A stretch of DNA of 64,000 nucleotides from Carettochelys insculpta. Its lineage: Eukaryota > Chordata > Testudines > Carettochelyidae. The notes under the pieces were generated by a model. The model made no database searches. It was not told the DNA's origin and was given only the letters and a program-made list of their open reading frames with translations. Numbering within the stretch: the stretch's first letter is position 1; each line of letters starts with the position of its first letter. A program made the translations under genes and the position numbers. Below are positions 32,877 to 42,470 of this stretch, piece after piece. The stretch covers positions 3,782,001-3,846,000 of the forward strand of contig NC_134161.1 of NCBI RefSeq assembly GCF_033958435.1, given 5' to 3'.

Positions 32877-33028
32877 CAGCGTGTCCTCTAATTTTTTCCA
32901 TCCATGTGCACCGCCAGTAGAAACACATGACGCAGGCCATGGGGATGCAGGGGCTTTGCTAATCAGCTGGGAGGCACCTAACTCTCTCCTGGACAGCCGC
33001 ACAAGTGCTCAGGTTACAGGGAGCACTG
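32877..33028. mobile_element. hAT-like MITE (family B), clean copy
   Basis: Ends CAGCGTGTCCTCTAATTTTT and GGTTACAGGGAGCACTG are inverted repeats. Flanks ATCACAAC (32869-32876) and ATCACAAT (33029-33036) match at 7 of 8 positions. Length 152 bp. Interior words GTGCACCGCCAGTAGAAAC and CTAATCAGCTGGGAGGCACC are shared with the copy at 9243. Confidence 0.88.
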
Positions 33029-33735
33029 ATCACAATGCTTTGCCGTTATCACTTCCAAATTGTGTCACACACTCAGCCTGCCAGCATGCGGGTCAGACCC
33101 TGAACGTTTCTCCGTCTCAAACCACACCACCACACCCAGCAACTCTGACCTCAACACCACACCAGCCGCTCTATGGTTTCCAGCAGCCTTAGCTACTTTT
33201 TGCAGGGTGACCCCAACATGTTCCTAGTCCTATATTTTCCTCTTAAAAACATGCTCTGCACTGTCCAGCCCTCTCCCAGTCAGTTCAGATAACTTAGCCC
33301 TGTTGTTCCTCTAAGAGGATCAATATACAACATAAAATTCTTACTACTGCTGCAAGCAACATGTCTGTCCAAATTCTAGGTCAGGATTGTTCCCCAAAGA
33401 CAAATGGTTTGTTCCTTTTGTCTTTTTAGGTGGAGGACAGATGGCTAGGGAGAGCTGTAAAGAATGAGTATCTGGGCGAGGGGGTTGCTTGGAGAAAGAG
33501 CAACTTCAAAGGAAGGCTGGACTGTAAAAATGGAGGACTCCCCCAGGCTGAAATGCAGGTTTGCCTTGTTGCTGTCCTGCTGTCTCCAAGATCTTCTTTA
33601 CTGCTTGTGTGTAAATTGAAATAAATGCACCTTTCTTTGTTTGAGATAAAGCTGGGTAACTGTTCTCAACTAACTGAGGCTGTGGTGCTTTGACCAGGTG
33701 CTACCAGCATCACTAAGGGAGAATTCGTAACCTTA
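33029..33735. other. Unassigned sequence, possibly LTR-derived
   Basis: No gene. TTTGCAGGGTGACCCCAACA near 33199 and the run to about 33720 resemble phrases I associate with LTR-type repeats of turtles, but ends, polyadenylation signal and duplication were not found. Confidence 0.3.
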
Positions 33736-33865
33736 CATATAGTCCTGTGGCACAGATATTTTGGAGCATAAGCAAAAATATCTGTTAGTCTGTGAGGTGC
33801 CCCAGGACTTCTTGTTGGTTTTGAAGATACAGACTAACTTGGCTACCTCTCTGATACTTAAATAT
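33736..33865. repeat. Fold-back copy of the 'GGAGCATAAGC' repeat
   Basis: AGTCCTGTGGCAC + AGATATTTT (33741-33762) is followed by AAAAATATCT and GGTGCCCCAGGACT (33774-33809), its inverted repeat, around GGAGCATAAGC. The text continues as GATACAGACTAACTTGGCTA and CCTCTCTGATACTT. The same element runs unfolded from 63570. Confidence 0.7.
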
Positions 33866-34071
33866 GGTGTTGCTGAATACGCATCACCATAAAAGTATTG
33901 ACCAGTGAGCTTTCACCTAATGCCTCATTAGGTGTATGTTCTGCAAAGGTTGTTACAGTATCATGTAGGGTGTGGATTCAAGGGTACATTGTCATATATG
34001 CACAGAAGTCAGGTAATTAAAGGAATCCCCAGCTGACTGGCTGAGAACAATTGTCACTGGCAAGATCAACC

Positions 34072-34410
34072 CCAGGCAGGATATAGCAGGGTCAAACCAA
34101 TGGACCATCTAGGGTAATGTTGTTTCTTCCACAGTGACCAATACATACCCTGATGCTTCATGGGGAGGCAAACAGATACATAATGACCCTTGCTAATTGT
34201 GCAATGCAGGGAACACATGGCTTGCCATCCTTCATACTGATAATCTCCTGCCCTTAACTGAGTGATTTGAATGTCCCCTACTTTATCAGCCTGTCTGTTT
34301 ACCCTATGAATGGCTATCACATTAGTCAGTCCTTTTAAAACCTGCCTGCAATATTTGACGCTGTGGATTCCTGTGGCGGTAAGTTCCACAGGGTTATGTT
34401 ACACTAAGTT
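34072..34410 (-). mobile_element. L3-like CR1 3' UTR and ORF2 end, antisense
   Basis: GCAGGGTCAAACCAATGGAC, CATCTAGGGTAATGTTG, TCTTCCACAGTGACCAATAC, GATGCTTCATGGGGAGGCAA and, further in, AAGTTCCACAGGGTTATGTT are the complement of the L3-like CR1 3' end ('...ggagttccacaggttgac'). The minus-strand 107-codon frame is its translation, without ORF2 sense. Confidence 0.78.
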
Positions 34411-35419
34411 TAGCAGGGGAGATCACTGAGGAGATAAGAGGCTTGGCAGCAGATGTCATGCTCACCTGCGCCGGCTACGCATGGTATCCAGACTTTTAAG
34501 TCCTGGTGCCATCTGTCCAAAGAACAAAACCCACCATTCCCAAGTTCTCAAGAGGGACCCCAAGAACTGACCAGACCCAGGAGACTCAGCTTGCCTCCCC
34601 ACTGCTAGAAGGCCATTCTTTTGAGGCAGGGAGGTTGACGCATGGCAAAGGCATAAGGTTTTTTTTGCTGGCCATGCTCTGCCTCCTCCGAGGTGATAGA
34701 TGTTCTTCCTCCAGGACTGCTGTCACTGAGAGCGAAAGAAACCCCAAGGGTGCTGCAAACCCTTGTACCCTCCTTCATGTGGGATCGCCATGATGCCTGC
34801 CGATGGAATAAGATAGAAACACTGGGTCCTTTTGCTCCCAAATGGGTCCCTGCTGTCCGAGAGGGAGGGCAGCTAGCGCAGTGAAAAGACGAAGCAGCAG
34901 CACTGGGTAAGCGCCATGCCGGAGGAGAAGGGTGAAAGTCAGAGGTGATGTATTCATTTTAAAAAGGCATGGAGATAAATCTTGACATTCTGAAATCGTT
35001 CTTTAAACAAATGGCTTGAGCTGAGCCGTTTCTCTTGCTAAGCCCTTTCCAGTCTGTCATCTCTTCGCTGACGGGGGAAATGCAGCAGACAATCCTACTA
35101 GCTCACAGATAGTCTATCCCATCGCTTCTAATGGTGCTAAAGTTTGCACTCTTGATCTACTGTGGAACCCACCTGCACAGTGGAAATAGATAGAAATAGA
35201 TGCTGTAAGCAGAAGATGTCTGGCCTTCCCTTCACCTTAGTACTGTCACTGCTCAGAGTGGCCATGGAAGGGGTTTGATTCAGAATGTTCCAAGAATCAG
35301 GTCTTCATCTACTATCACCTTCTGTTTAGGTATTTTAGCAGAAATCATGTTCCACAAAACTATTACTCTGCCCCGTACACGTATAAGTGTAGGAGGGGGT
35401 TGCATGATTCAGCTGATTC
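34411..35419. other. Gene-free sequence
   Basis: Nothing recognisable. Confidence 0.45.
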
Positions 35420-35560
35420 CCCGTTCACATCCTAGTCTGCTGCAGACATCTCGATGTGACTCTGGGCAAGTCACTGAGCCACTGTGAGCTTCAATGGCAA
35501 AGGGGGATAGAAGCCATGCCCAGTTTCACGAGGTTGGGAGGATAAATACATCAGGGACTA
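35420..35560 (+). mobile_element. MIR-like SINE remnant
   Basis: GATGTGACTCTGGGCAAGTC, ACTGAGCCACTGTGAGCTTC, AATGGCAAAGGGGGATAG and GGTTGGGAGGATAAATACA are the MIR core to 3' order. Confidence 0.75.
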
Positions 35561-35929
35561 CAGTCATGGGGCTCCTTCAGGAGCTAAGACATACAGATGC
35601 AAAGACTGGTCTGTGCGTGACTCACCACCTCTGTGGCCAGTCCCCAGGGATGTGGGTCTGTTACAGCGCTCTGCTTGTGATCCTGGCTCTTCAGCTCCAG
35701 TTGTAGGCACCCAGGCTGTTTAGCTTTGGGGACTCCCAGGTCAGTCTCAGGGGTGTGGGCAAAGAGGGCAGCTGCCTCTGACACACAAGTTAGTCAGCCT
35801 CAGAAAACCCCAGGCTCCTAGGAGACCTGAGAAGCAGAAAAGACTTGGTTGTGCCTCTTCTGGAGTGTGTGTCGGTGGCAGAGATTAGGTCCACCCATAC
35901 GAAACATGGTGAGCGCTTGTTTAGTTTTA

Positions 35930-36145
35930 ATATCACAGAGTAACGTCCTAATTAAAGGGGAGGTGAAAGCAAGGTCTTTGAGAAAGCTCTTCTAATGCTG
36001 CCATGGGGCCTGCACAGCCATATTTAATGTGGCAAAGGGGCCACCAGGAATGAAAGCAACGTCTGTTCAGACCTGAGCTGCTCACAAGAGGTCCTCTGAC
36101 CTCGGCACAGCACCTGTGTTTCATGTCCCTGGGCTTCAATAGCTG
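35930..36145 (+). repeat. Unclassified interspersed repeat, copy 2
   Basis: TTTTAATATCACAGAGTAAC, AATTAAAGGGGAGGTGAAAG, CCTGCACAGCCATATTTAAT and TTTCATGTCCCTGGGCTTCA with CAATAGCTG match copy 1 at 31375. Similarity is patchy, so both are old. Confidence 0.5.
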
Positions 36146-38120
36146 ACCAGTGGTCTGAAAGCCCTTCCTTTTACCAGGATGGGATGGGAGTGGATGTCGA
36201 TTGGGTGGGGCAGAGTTTGCCATCTGGTGGATTATTCCCTTGCACTGGATCCCAGTAAAGGGGAGGTTCTGTCCACCTGAATTCCCTGCCCAAAGAACCT
36301 CAGATACAACTAAGTTCTGAGCCCCTCTGACTCCCATTGACTTTACTGCGGATTCAGGATGCACATTGGAGGTGGAGCCCTCGATTGGAGGCTAGAGATG
36401 GAATAGGCAATGGATACTGACATCCCCTGCGGGGTGAGGCATGGTAACAGGGCACTGGGCAGGAGAACCTACCACCAGTGCATCCATTTTCCAAGGATGT
36501 TTCAAGTCACCCCCTTCCACAAGCGAAGCAGTTGCTTCATTTTCTTTGTGATGCTTGTACCGGGAAGCAGTAGAAGTAGCTTTGTTTGCAGTGATCGTCC
36601 TCCGCAAACCTCCTGGGCAAATGCATGAATCAGGGGCTCTGAACTCCTTTCAGGAGTGCCAACCGAGGAGCAGTTCTCCCTGGCATAGAACTGAGGGAGG
36701 CTTGTTCTTCATGCGCAAAGCATCTCCCGGAACAGATGCATATGGCTGAGGGGGACTGTTTAGCAAACTAGCGATTGGTGGAGATGTGTAAGAAAGAGCT
36801 CAGAGCAGGTCCTGGAGGTGCTGTTCTCTATCTGCAGCACTAGGAAAGGCTGTGTAAACATGCTTCCTATCCATTATTAAGTGTCTGGGCTTCATTAAAT
36901 ATTGAAGGTGCATGCCTTGCGAAGATGGGGGAGATAAAGATAAGTGGGTTTGTTTTGTGAATGTCCATCACATTCTGATCACACTGGGCATGAGGACAAA
37001 TTCTGAGCCTCTGCAGAGGAACTGGACGCTTCCCTGTGCTCGCTGTGTCCACCGAGGTGGGAGACACACGGAAAAAGCTTGAGCCACACACTGGCCTGCA
37101 AAGGACTGCTCGGAATGAGTTTGAAACGTAGAGTGAAACCAGGATTCTGGCTGTGGGTGCATCCCCCCTAGGAAGGGTGGTGAAGCTTGCATGGCTGCCG
37201 TCATGCCAAACTTCTCCTGGGGATACAGCTACTGATCCAGAACCTTGCCCTAAAAAAGGACAAAAGATCCTTGTCGAGGATTGCTAAGGGTTTCTGTCTC
37301 CCTCTGGCAGTATCCAGATAAAGTAGAGACCACCTTCACCTTCTACAGACACCACGTGGGTTTGAGCCTCACCTTAATGCAGCTGCACTAATGTGCCGCT
37401 CGTGCCAAAGAGGCCAGAGGAGCAGCAGAAACGGAGATCTTTCTGGTGACTCAGACATGGTGGGCAAAGGACTCACTATTCCATTTGACCCCTTGCTCCT
37501 CTTTAGTGCAGTTCAGAGCTCATCTCTGGTGAGAAAACTGCACCATGTCTGTCGCCCCCATCTGTGCCCTGTAGCAGTGGGCAGAGTTCTGTTGTCCTGC
37601 TCATGCAAGTTGCACATGAGGATTTCATCCCTCAGTCCCATTCCACTAGATCGCTTTTTACGCATGTTTTGTTCTATGGTTCAGGAAGTAGAGAGTAAGA
37701 GCTGTCTGCAAAGATCTCCCCAGTAACGGGGAAAGATCCTAGCTCTGGCCAACGCTATATAAAGCACTTCACATACACACTCCCTTTGTACCCGTGAAGA
37801 ACAGTGAGTCCCCCATTGGATTACCAGAGAAGAAAAGAGGTAAGCCGAACACTCAGTCCTGGTGTGTTCATTCCAGTGATGCGTTTCTCCAGGGCACCAC
37901 GGTCTTTCTAAACCTCCCTCGCTCCTCAGGCCCTGGGCTTGGCACCCTGCGTCTTTCCCCAGAGTTTCATTGATACCACTTTCTCCGTTCTTTTCCTCTC
38001 CCACCTCTTTCTAGCTGGTTATAAGACTTGCCACAGAGCTGAGCTCCCCACAGAACAGAAGTCATGATGGTGTGCAGAGACCAAAGATCAGGATAATGGG
38101 GTCCTGCTTTGGGCTCCTGA
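36146..38120. other. Gene-free sequence
   Basis: About 2 kb with no gene or repeat recognised. Confidence 0.45.
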
Positions 38121-38298
38121 GTCGTCGTCGTCATCATCATCAATAACCATGGGCTCAGCACCCGTTGGTGTCTGATGCCTCTCTCACTATTGCTTTCCAT
38201 CTTTCCCTGTCCACTGCAGAGTGGCTTAGTTTCTGTAGACTAGCTCCGCACCAATCTAATATATCATCTATCCATTCTCTGTGGGGTCTGCCTCGGGG
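38121..38298 (-). mobile_element. RTE-like LINE C-terminus and tail (copy B)
   Basis: The minus strand reads R-G-R-P-H-R-E-W-I-D-D-I-L-D-W, then S-L-Q-K-L, D-R-E-R-W-K-A-I-V-R-E-A-S-D-T-N-G-C and TGA. The GRPRxxWxDD..DW..SL block is the C-terminal end of endonuclease/RT LINEs of the RTE type. After the stop come about 12 nt and then (GAT)n(GAC)n (on the plus strand GTCGTCGTCGTCATCATCAT). The element is cut at its 5' side near 38298, where a minus-strand frame runs on into unrelated sequence. Confidence 0.88.
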
Positions 38299-39784
38299 TG
38301 CTGCGTAATATATAAACAAATAACGACCACGATAATTTCCCATTTTGGGAATTGATGCCCTGCACTGCAGGCTGTGGCCAGCCGCAGGCTGCTGACTGTT
38401 GTGCTAGGCCTGTGTAATGCTCAGATAAATCTAAACTAAATGTTAAACACTTGCTAAGTAAGAACTACACGACCTCTTACCAGCCAAAGAGCAGCGATCA
38501 ATCTCCCAGGCTCAGAGATGCTTGATTCCCACTATTGCCACTCAGCTGTTGTGCTGCAGTTTACACTTGAAACCACAATGGCCTCATACCATGCTAGGAG
38601 ATGCCACAGCAATAAGTGCAGGATGATAGTAATGCTGCTGTTAGCATTGTGCTAGCCCAGAGGCCACCGGTCAGCGGCCTCTCTGAGCTGGGTGCTATAC
38701 TCATGGATAATGAGAACCTGAGGTATGTGCACAGCACAATACAGGGCAGGAGAGCTAAGCAATGAGCAGGAGCACAAGCGGCATTCCATCAGGAAATAAA
38801 TTGGGAGACATCTGTCTGCTTCATGGACGTCAGCCTGGAACCCCAGGCTGGCTGGTTCTCTCTGACACGCACATGTGGCACTCTCTGTTTTGCACACATA
38901 GGACCAAATGATACTCATCTCTGCATGAGCGTCTCATTCCATGTGCAAACCAGAGATTATGCCTGGAAAGATAATACCGGCCTTAGTACCTCTCACTTGG
39001 GCCCAGGAATTCTGCCTTTGAAAATAATGACCAAGCGGAAACCTCTGGCCTATCAATGCAATGCAATGCAATCCCAGCTTTGCTGAGAGACAGAGAAGAA
39101 AAGCTGTTCTTAGGAGCCATTTGTGTTTGGGAGACACTTCAAGATTGATTGCAGCAGCAGCAGCAGCAAGCCCATTGGAGCGCCTGCCGCTCTAGGCTCC
39201 TGGCTCGATTTGCAGGAAAGTGTTTGGTTGTGGTTGTGTTTGGGCTCAGTATCTGCAATGGTTAGCCTATCATTACAACACACACAGAGGCCATGTTCAG
39301 AGGTTTAAAGATATGACGCCCAGGTAAAATCTTACTGCTTTTACACTTCCATGAACGGGACTCGTGTATTTTTCACAACGGATCTGTTGATATGTTGTGT
39401 ACTTTGCATCCTCCCAAGCCCGCACTTCAGGCACTCCACAGTTCACCTGCTTTAAGACCTGCAGCTATAATATGGTTAATGTTTATTGGGGACTGCAAAA
39501 CCAATAGGTTGGGGAAACACCTGGTCTCTATCAACAAACTGCACCCTGACTTTTATTCAGGGACAAACAAAGGCATCCCACCTGCCATTAATTTTAATGT
39601 CTCCTTGGTATAAACACCATTCAGCCTCCAGTAGGCTGTTGTAGTGTCCCTCATCGTCGGCATAGTCGTTTCTTACCTATATTTTCAGCTTTTTAAATCT
39701 TTCCTTGCCAGGAAGTCCCTCCTTTATTGTGGTTTATTGTTTGTGCTGCGTTAGCTACTGGGACTCCTAATCGTGGACCAAGGC
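38299..39784. other. Gene-free sequence with simple repeats
   Basis: Contains (AATGC)n at 39054-39072 and (GCA)n at 39151-39169. No gene recognised. Confidence 0.5.
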
Positions 39785-39880
39785 TGTGGTGTTCTACGTG
39801 CTGTAGAAATACACAACTAGAAGATAGCCCATGCCACCAAATTGCTTACAGTCTTAGACAATAGAGGGACCAAAGAAACA
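39785..39880 (-). mobile_element. MIR-like SINE scrap, antisense
   Basis: TACGTGCTGTAGAAATACAC, ATGCCACCAAATTGCTTACA and GTCTTAGACAATAGAGGGA match the complement of the MIR 3' half. Confidence 0.5.
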
Positions 39881-40809
39881 GCCAGGGTACATCTCTGGGT
39901 ACCAATGAAGTGATACTGACAAATAGGAAAAAGCAGTAGTCACTCACATCACACCAGCTGTCTAACCATTGTTCTCCAGCTGTGCCATAGATGTGCAAGT
40001 TGGTTATAGATCAGTAGGCTGGACACACATCCCAGCCAAAAGGACGCTGGTTCCTGTTACACACTAATACGCAAATCACCAATCAGATCTGAATTATCCT
40101 GGCTAGCAAGGGCAAGGCAGCCACGTACACAGCACACAGAGGGGAACTCTGCGCGTGATTTATTCTGGAGCGTTACATTCCGTAAGTGTGCGTGGTATGT
40201 CTAACTCACAGAACCCCCTGAACACCACACTGTGTTTAATTGGCCATCAGCACTTACCATTTCCATAGCAAACAGTGTTAGCCGCAGGTTGGCGTTACCG
40301 GGGGCATATGCCCATCTTGCAGGGTCTGAACTGAGCTGTGAAAGCTCTCGTGATCGTATTCTTCCTCTGAGTCTGCTCCCTCTCCTCACTCAGGCAGGCG
40401 GACTTAGCTTGTGTGACATCACAGAGAACCAGAATGCTTCCCCTCCTCTCGCCCTTTGTCAGGAGAGTTTCATTCCAACTGAAGTGAACAATACGCACAG
40501 GCACTAGAGAGCACTGGCGGATGATGAGAAGTTTGTCAGACCCACTGAGGTTCACTTCAAAGTAGCCTGTGAAAAGGTTCCACCATAATTACGAGGAGGA
40601 AATTGCTATGTAACTTAATGAATTATAGATAAAAATCCTTTAAAACGACAAAAAACGAAACAGTGGTGGAGAGAGGGAGAATCGTAGTGATCCTGCAGCT
40701 CAGCCTGTTAATGATGCGTGATTATATCGTGAAAAGTTGCACATGGTTAGAGTTTTGAACATGAATTTTTAAAGGGGAAGCGAGGCTGGAATTCTGGGTT
40801 AAGGCCAGG
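39881..40809. other. Gene-free sequence
   Basis: Nothing recognisable. The opposing frames at 40201-40555 have no family motif. Confidence 0.45.
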
Positions 40810-41060
40810 GATTAGTCTCTGGAAATATCAGTTCAGTTCTCCGCACTGCAACCAATACACCCTGTGTGAACTTGGGCAAGTCACTTCATTGCTCTGTGCC
40901 TCAATTGTCTGTCTGTAAAATGGGCATGATAATGTGTCTTTTTTCTCCGGGGTCTTGTCTGTTTAAGTGATAAGTGGCTTGTGGCAATGGCTGTCTTACT
41001 CAATGTCGGAGGAGTACCTGGCACAAGGGACCTGATCGAGGTTGGGCTATCTATTGTCTG
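40810..41060 (+). mobile_element. MIR-like SINE, nearly full length
   Basis: GTGTGAACTTGGGCAAGTCA, CTTCATTGCTCTGTGCCTCA, TCTGTAAAATGGGCATGATA and GTACCTGGCACAAGGGACCT, then GATCGAGGTTGGG, are the MIR core and long 3' tail in order. Confidence 0.88.
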
Positions 41061-41598
41061 TCAAAAAACCCATATCATCATTAATTTTGTGGGTAGCTTT
41101 TTAAAAAAAGCCTGAACTGGGCATGAGTGATATTTGACTGAAAATATTCTCCTCTTGCTAGCTTATAACTGATACGTGCACCAGAGCTGCTACAGAATTA
41201 TTTCTGCAGCCTTGAATGACAGAGATGTAACTGGTAATATCTCATCTGCCTAGGTGGGGTAGAGAGGGCACTGCCTCCTGAAGAGGCAATGAAAATCTTC
41301 CCAACATCCTCCCCTTACTCCACCTCGCAACAAGATACAGCACGTTGCCATAGGCAGCTGTAAACTCACCATCTCCACTTTGCATGAATGGCAGGAACAG
41401 GCTCAGCATGTCGGCCAGGTGGCCTTAAGTAGCTGAAGGTCAACAATAGGGGAGAAATCCTGACCCTGTTGGAGCCCATGGCAATCTACCAAACAGGCCA
41501 TTATTTAACTTCCTTATAATAAACGTCCTATATAATAAATATAACATGTCAAGTCCTTTATCTTGTGAGTCTTTTCCGATCTAGTAGTACATAACTGA
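41061..41598. other. Gene-free sequence
   Basis: Nothing recognisable. Confidence 0.45.
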
Positions 41599-41663
41599 GA
41601 TCATAGGGCTGGAAGGGACCTCAGGACGTCATCTAGTCCAGCCCCCTCCTTCATTATAAAATC
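41599..41663 (-). mobile_element. Short CR1 3' end, antisense
   Basis: GATCATAGGGCTGGAAGGGA, CCTCAGGACGTCATCTAGTC and CAGCCCCCT are the complement of a CR1 3' terminus, truncated to about 65 bp. Confidence 0.9.
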
Positions 41664-41689
41664 CTGGCTCATGCTCTGAAAGGGAGGAC

Positions 41690-42470
41690 TAGGAGACCTG
41701 TTTTCTACATCCAGCTCTGCCGCTGACCCCAGTTGGGTGACCTTGGGCAAGTCACAGCTGTGCTTTCTGCCTCAGTTTCCCCATGTGTGTTTTGAACAAG
41801 ACAAGAGAAGTCATTCTTCCGCTCTACTCTGCGCTGGTTAGGCCTCAGCTGCGGTATTGTGTCCAGTTCTGGGCACCGCAGCTCAAAAAAGATGTGGAGA
41901 AACTACAGCGGGTCCAGAAAAGAGCAACAAGAATGATTAAAAGGTCTAGAGAATGTGACCTATGAAAAAAGGCTGAAAGAATTGGGCTTGTTTAATTTTG
42001 AAAAGAAAAGATTGAGGGGAGACATGATAGCGGTTTTCAGGTATCTAAAAGGGAGTCATAAGGAGGAAGAAGAAAACTTGTTCTTCTTGGCCTCTGAGGC
42101 TAGAACAAGAGGCAACGGGCTTAAACTGGAGCAAGGGAGGTTTAGGTTGGACATTAGGAAAAAGTTCCTAACTGTCAGGGCGGTCAAACAGTGGAATAAA
42201 TTGCCAAGGGAGGTTGTGGAATCTCCATCGCTGGAGATATTTAAGAACAGGTTAGATAGATGTCTATCAGGGATGGTTTAGATAGTAGTTGGTCCTGCCA
42301 TTGGGGCAGGGGGGTGGACTCGATGGCCTCTCGAGGTCCCTTCCAGTCCTAGTGTTCTATGATTCTATGTGCGCAACAGGGATAATGTTCCCATTGTCCT
42401 TCTAAAAGTGCTCTGAGTTCTTTGGATGAAAATGCTGTGCAAGAGCTAGGTATTCCTATGTGCCCATTTT
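41690..42470 (+). mobile_element. MIR-like SINE split by CR1
   Basis: The 5' part is at 41690-41785 (GGGTGACCTTGGGCAAGTCA, GCCTCAGTTTCCCCATGTGT). The 3' part resumes after the CR1 at about 42370 (AACAGGGATAATGTTCCCAT, GTGCTCTGAGTTCTTTGGAT, GAAAATGCTGTGCAAGAGCT). Both parts join in correct MIR order once the CR1 is ignored. Confidence 0.82.
41783..42368 (+). mobile_element. CR1 LINE 3' end, best-preserved copy
   Basis: This is the C-terminal part of CR1 ORF2 followed by the 3' UTR. The protein reads [35 protein letters not shown], then in the next frame [35 protein letters not shown] and W-N-K-L-P-R-E-V-V, with a TAG stop at 42279-42281. A single extra base in the A-run at 41939-41942 explains the only frame change. 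The tail is GATGGCCTCTCGAGGTCC and two ATTCTATG-type octamers at 42354-42369. It is 5'-truncated, like most CR1 insertions. Confidence 0.97.
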
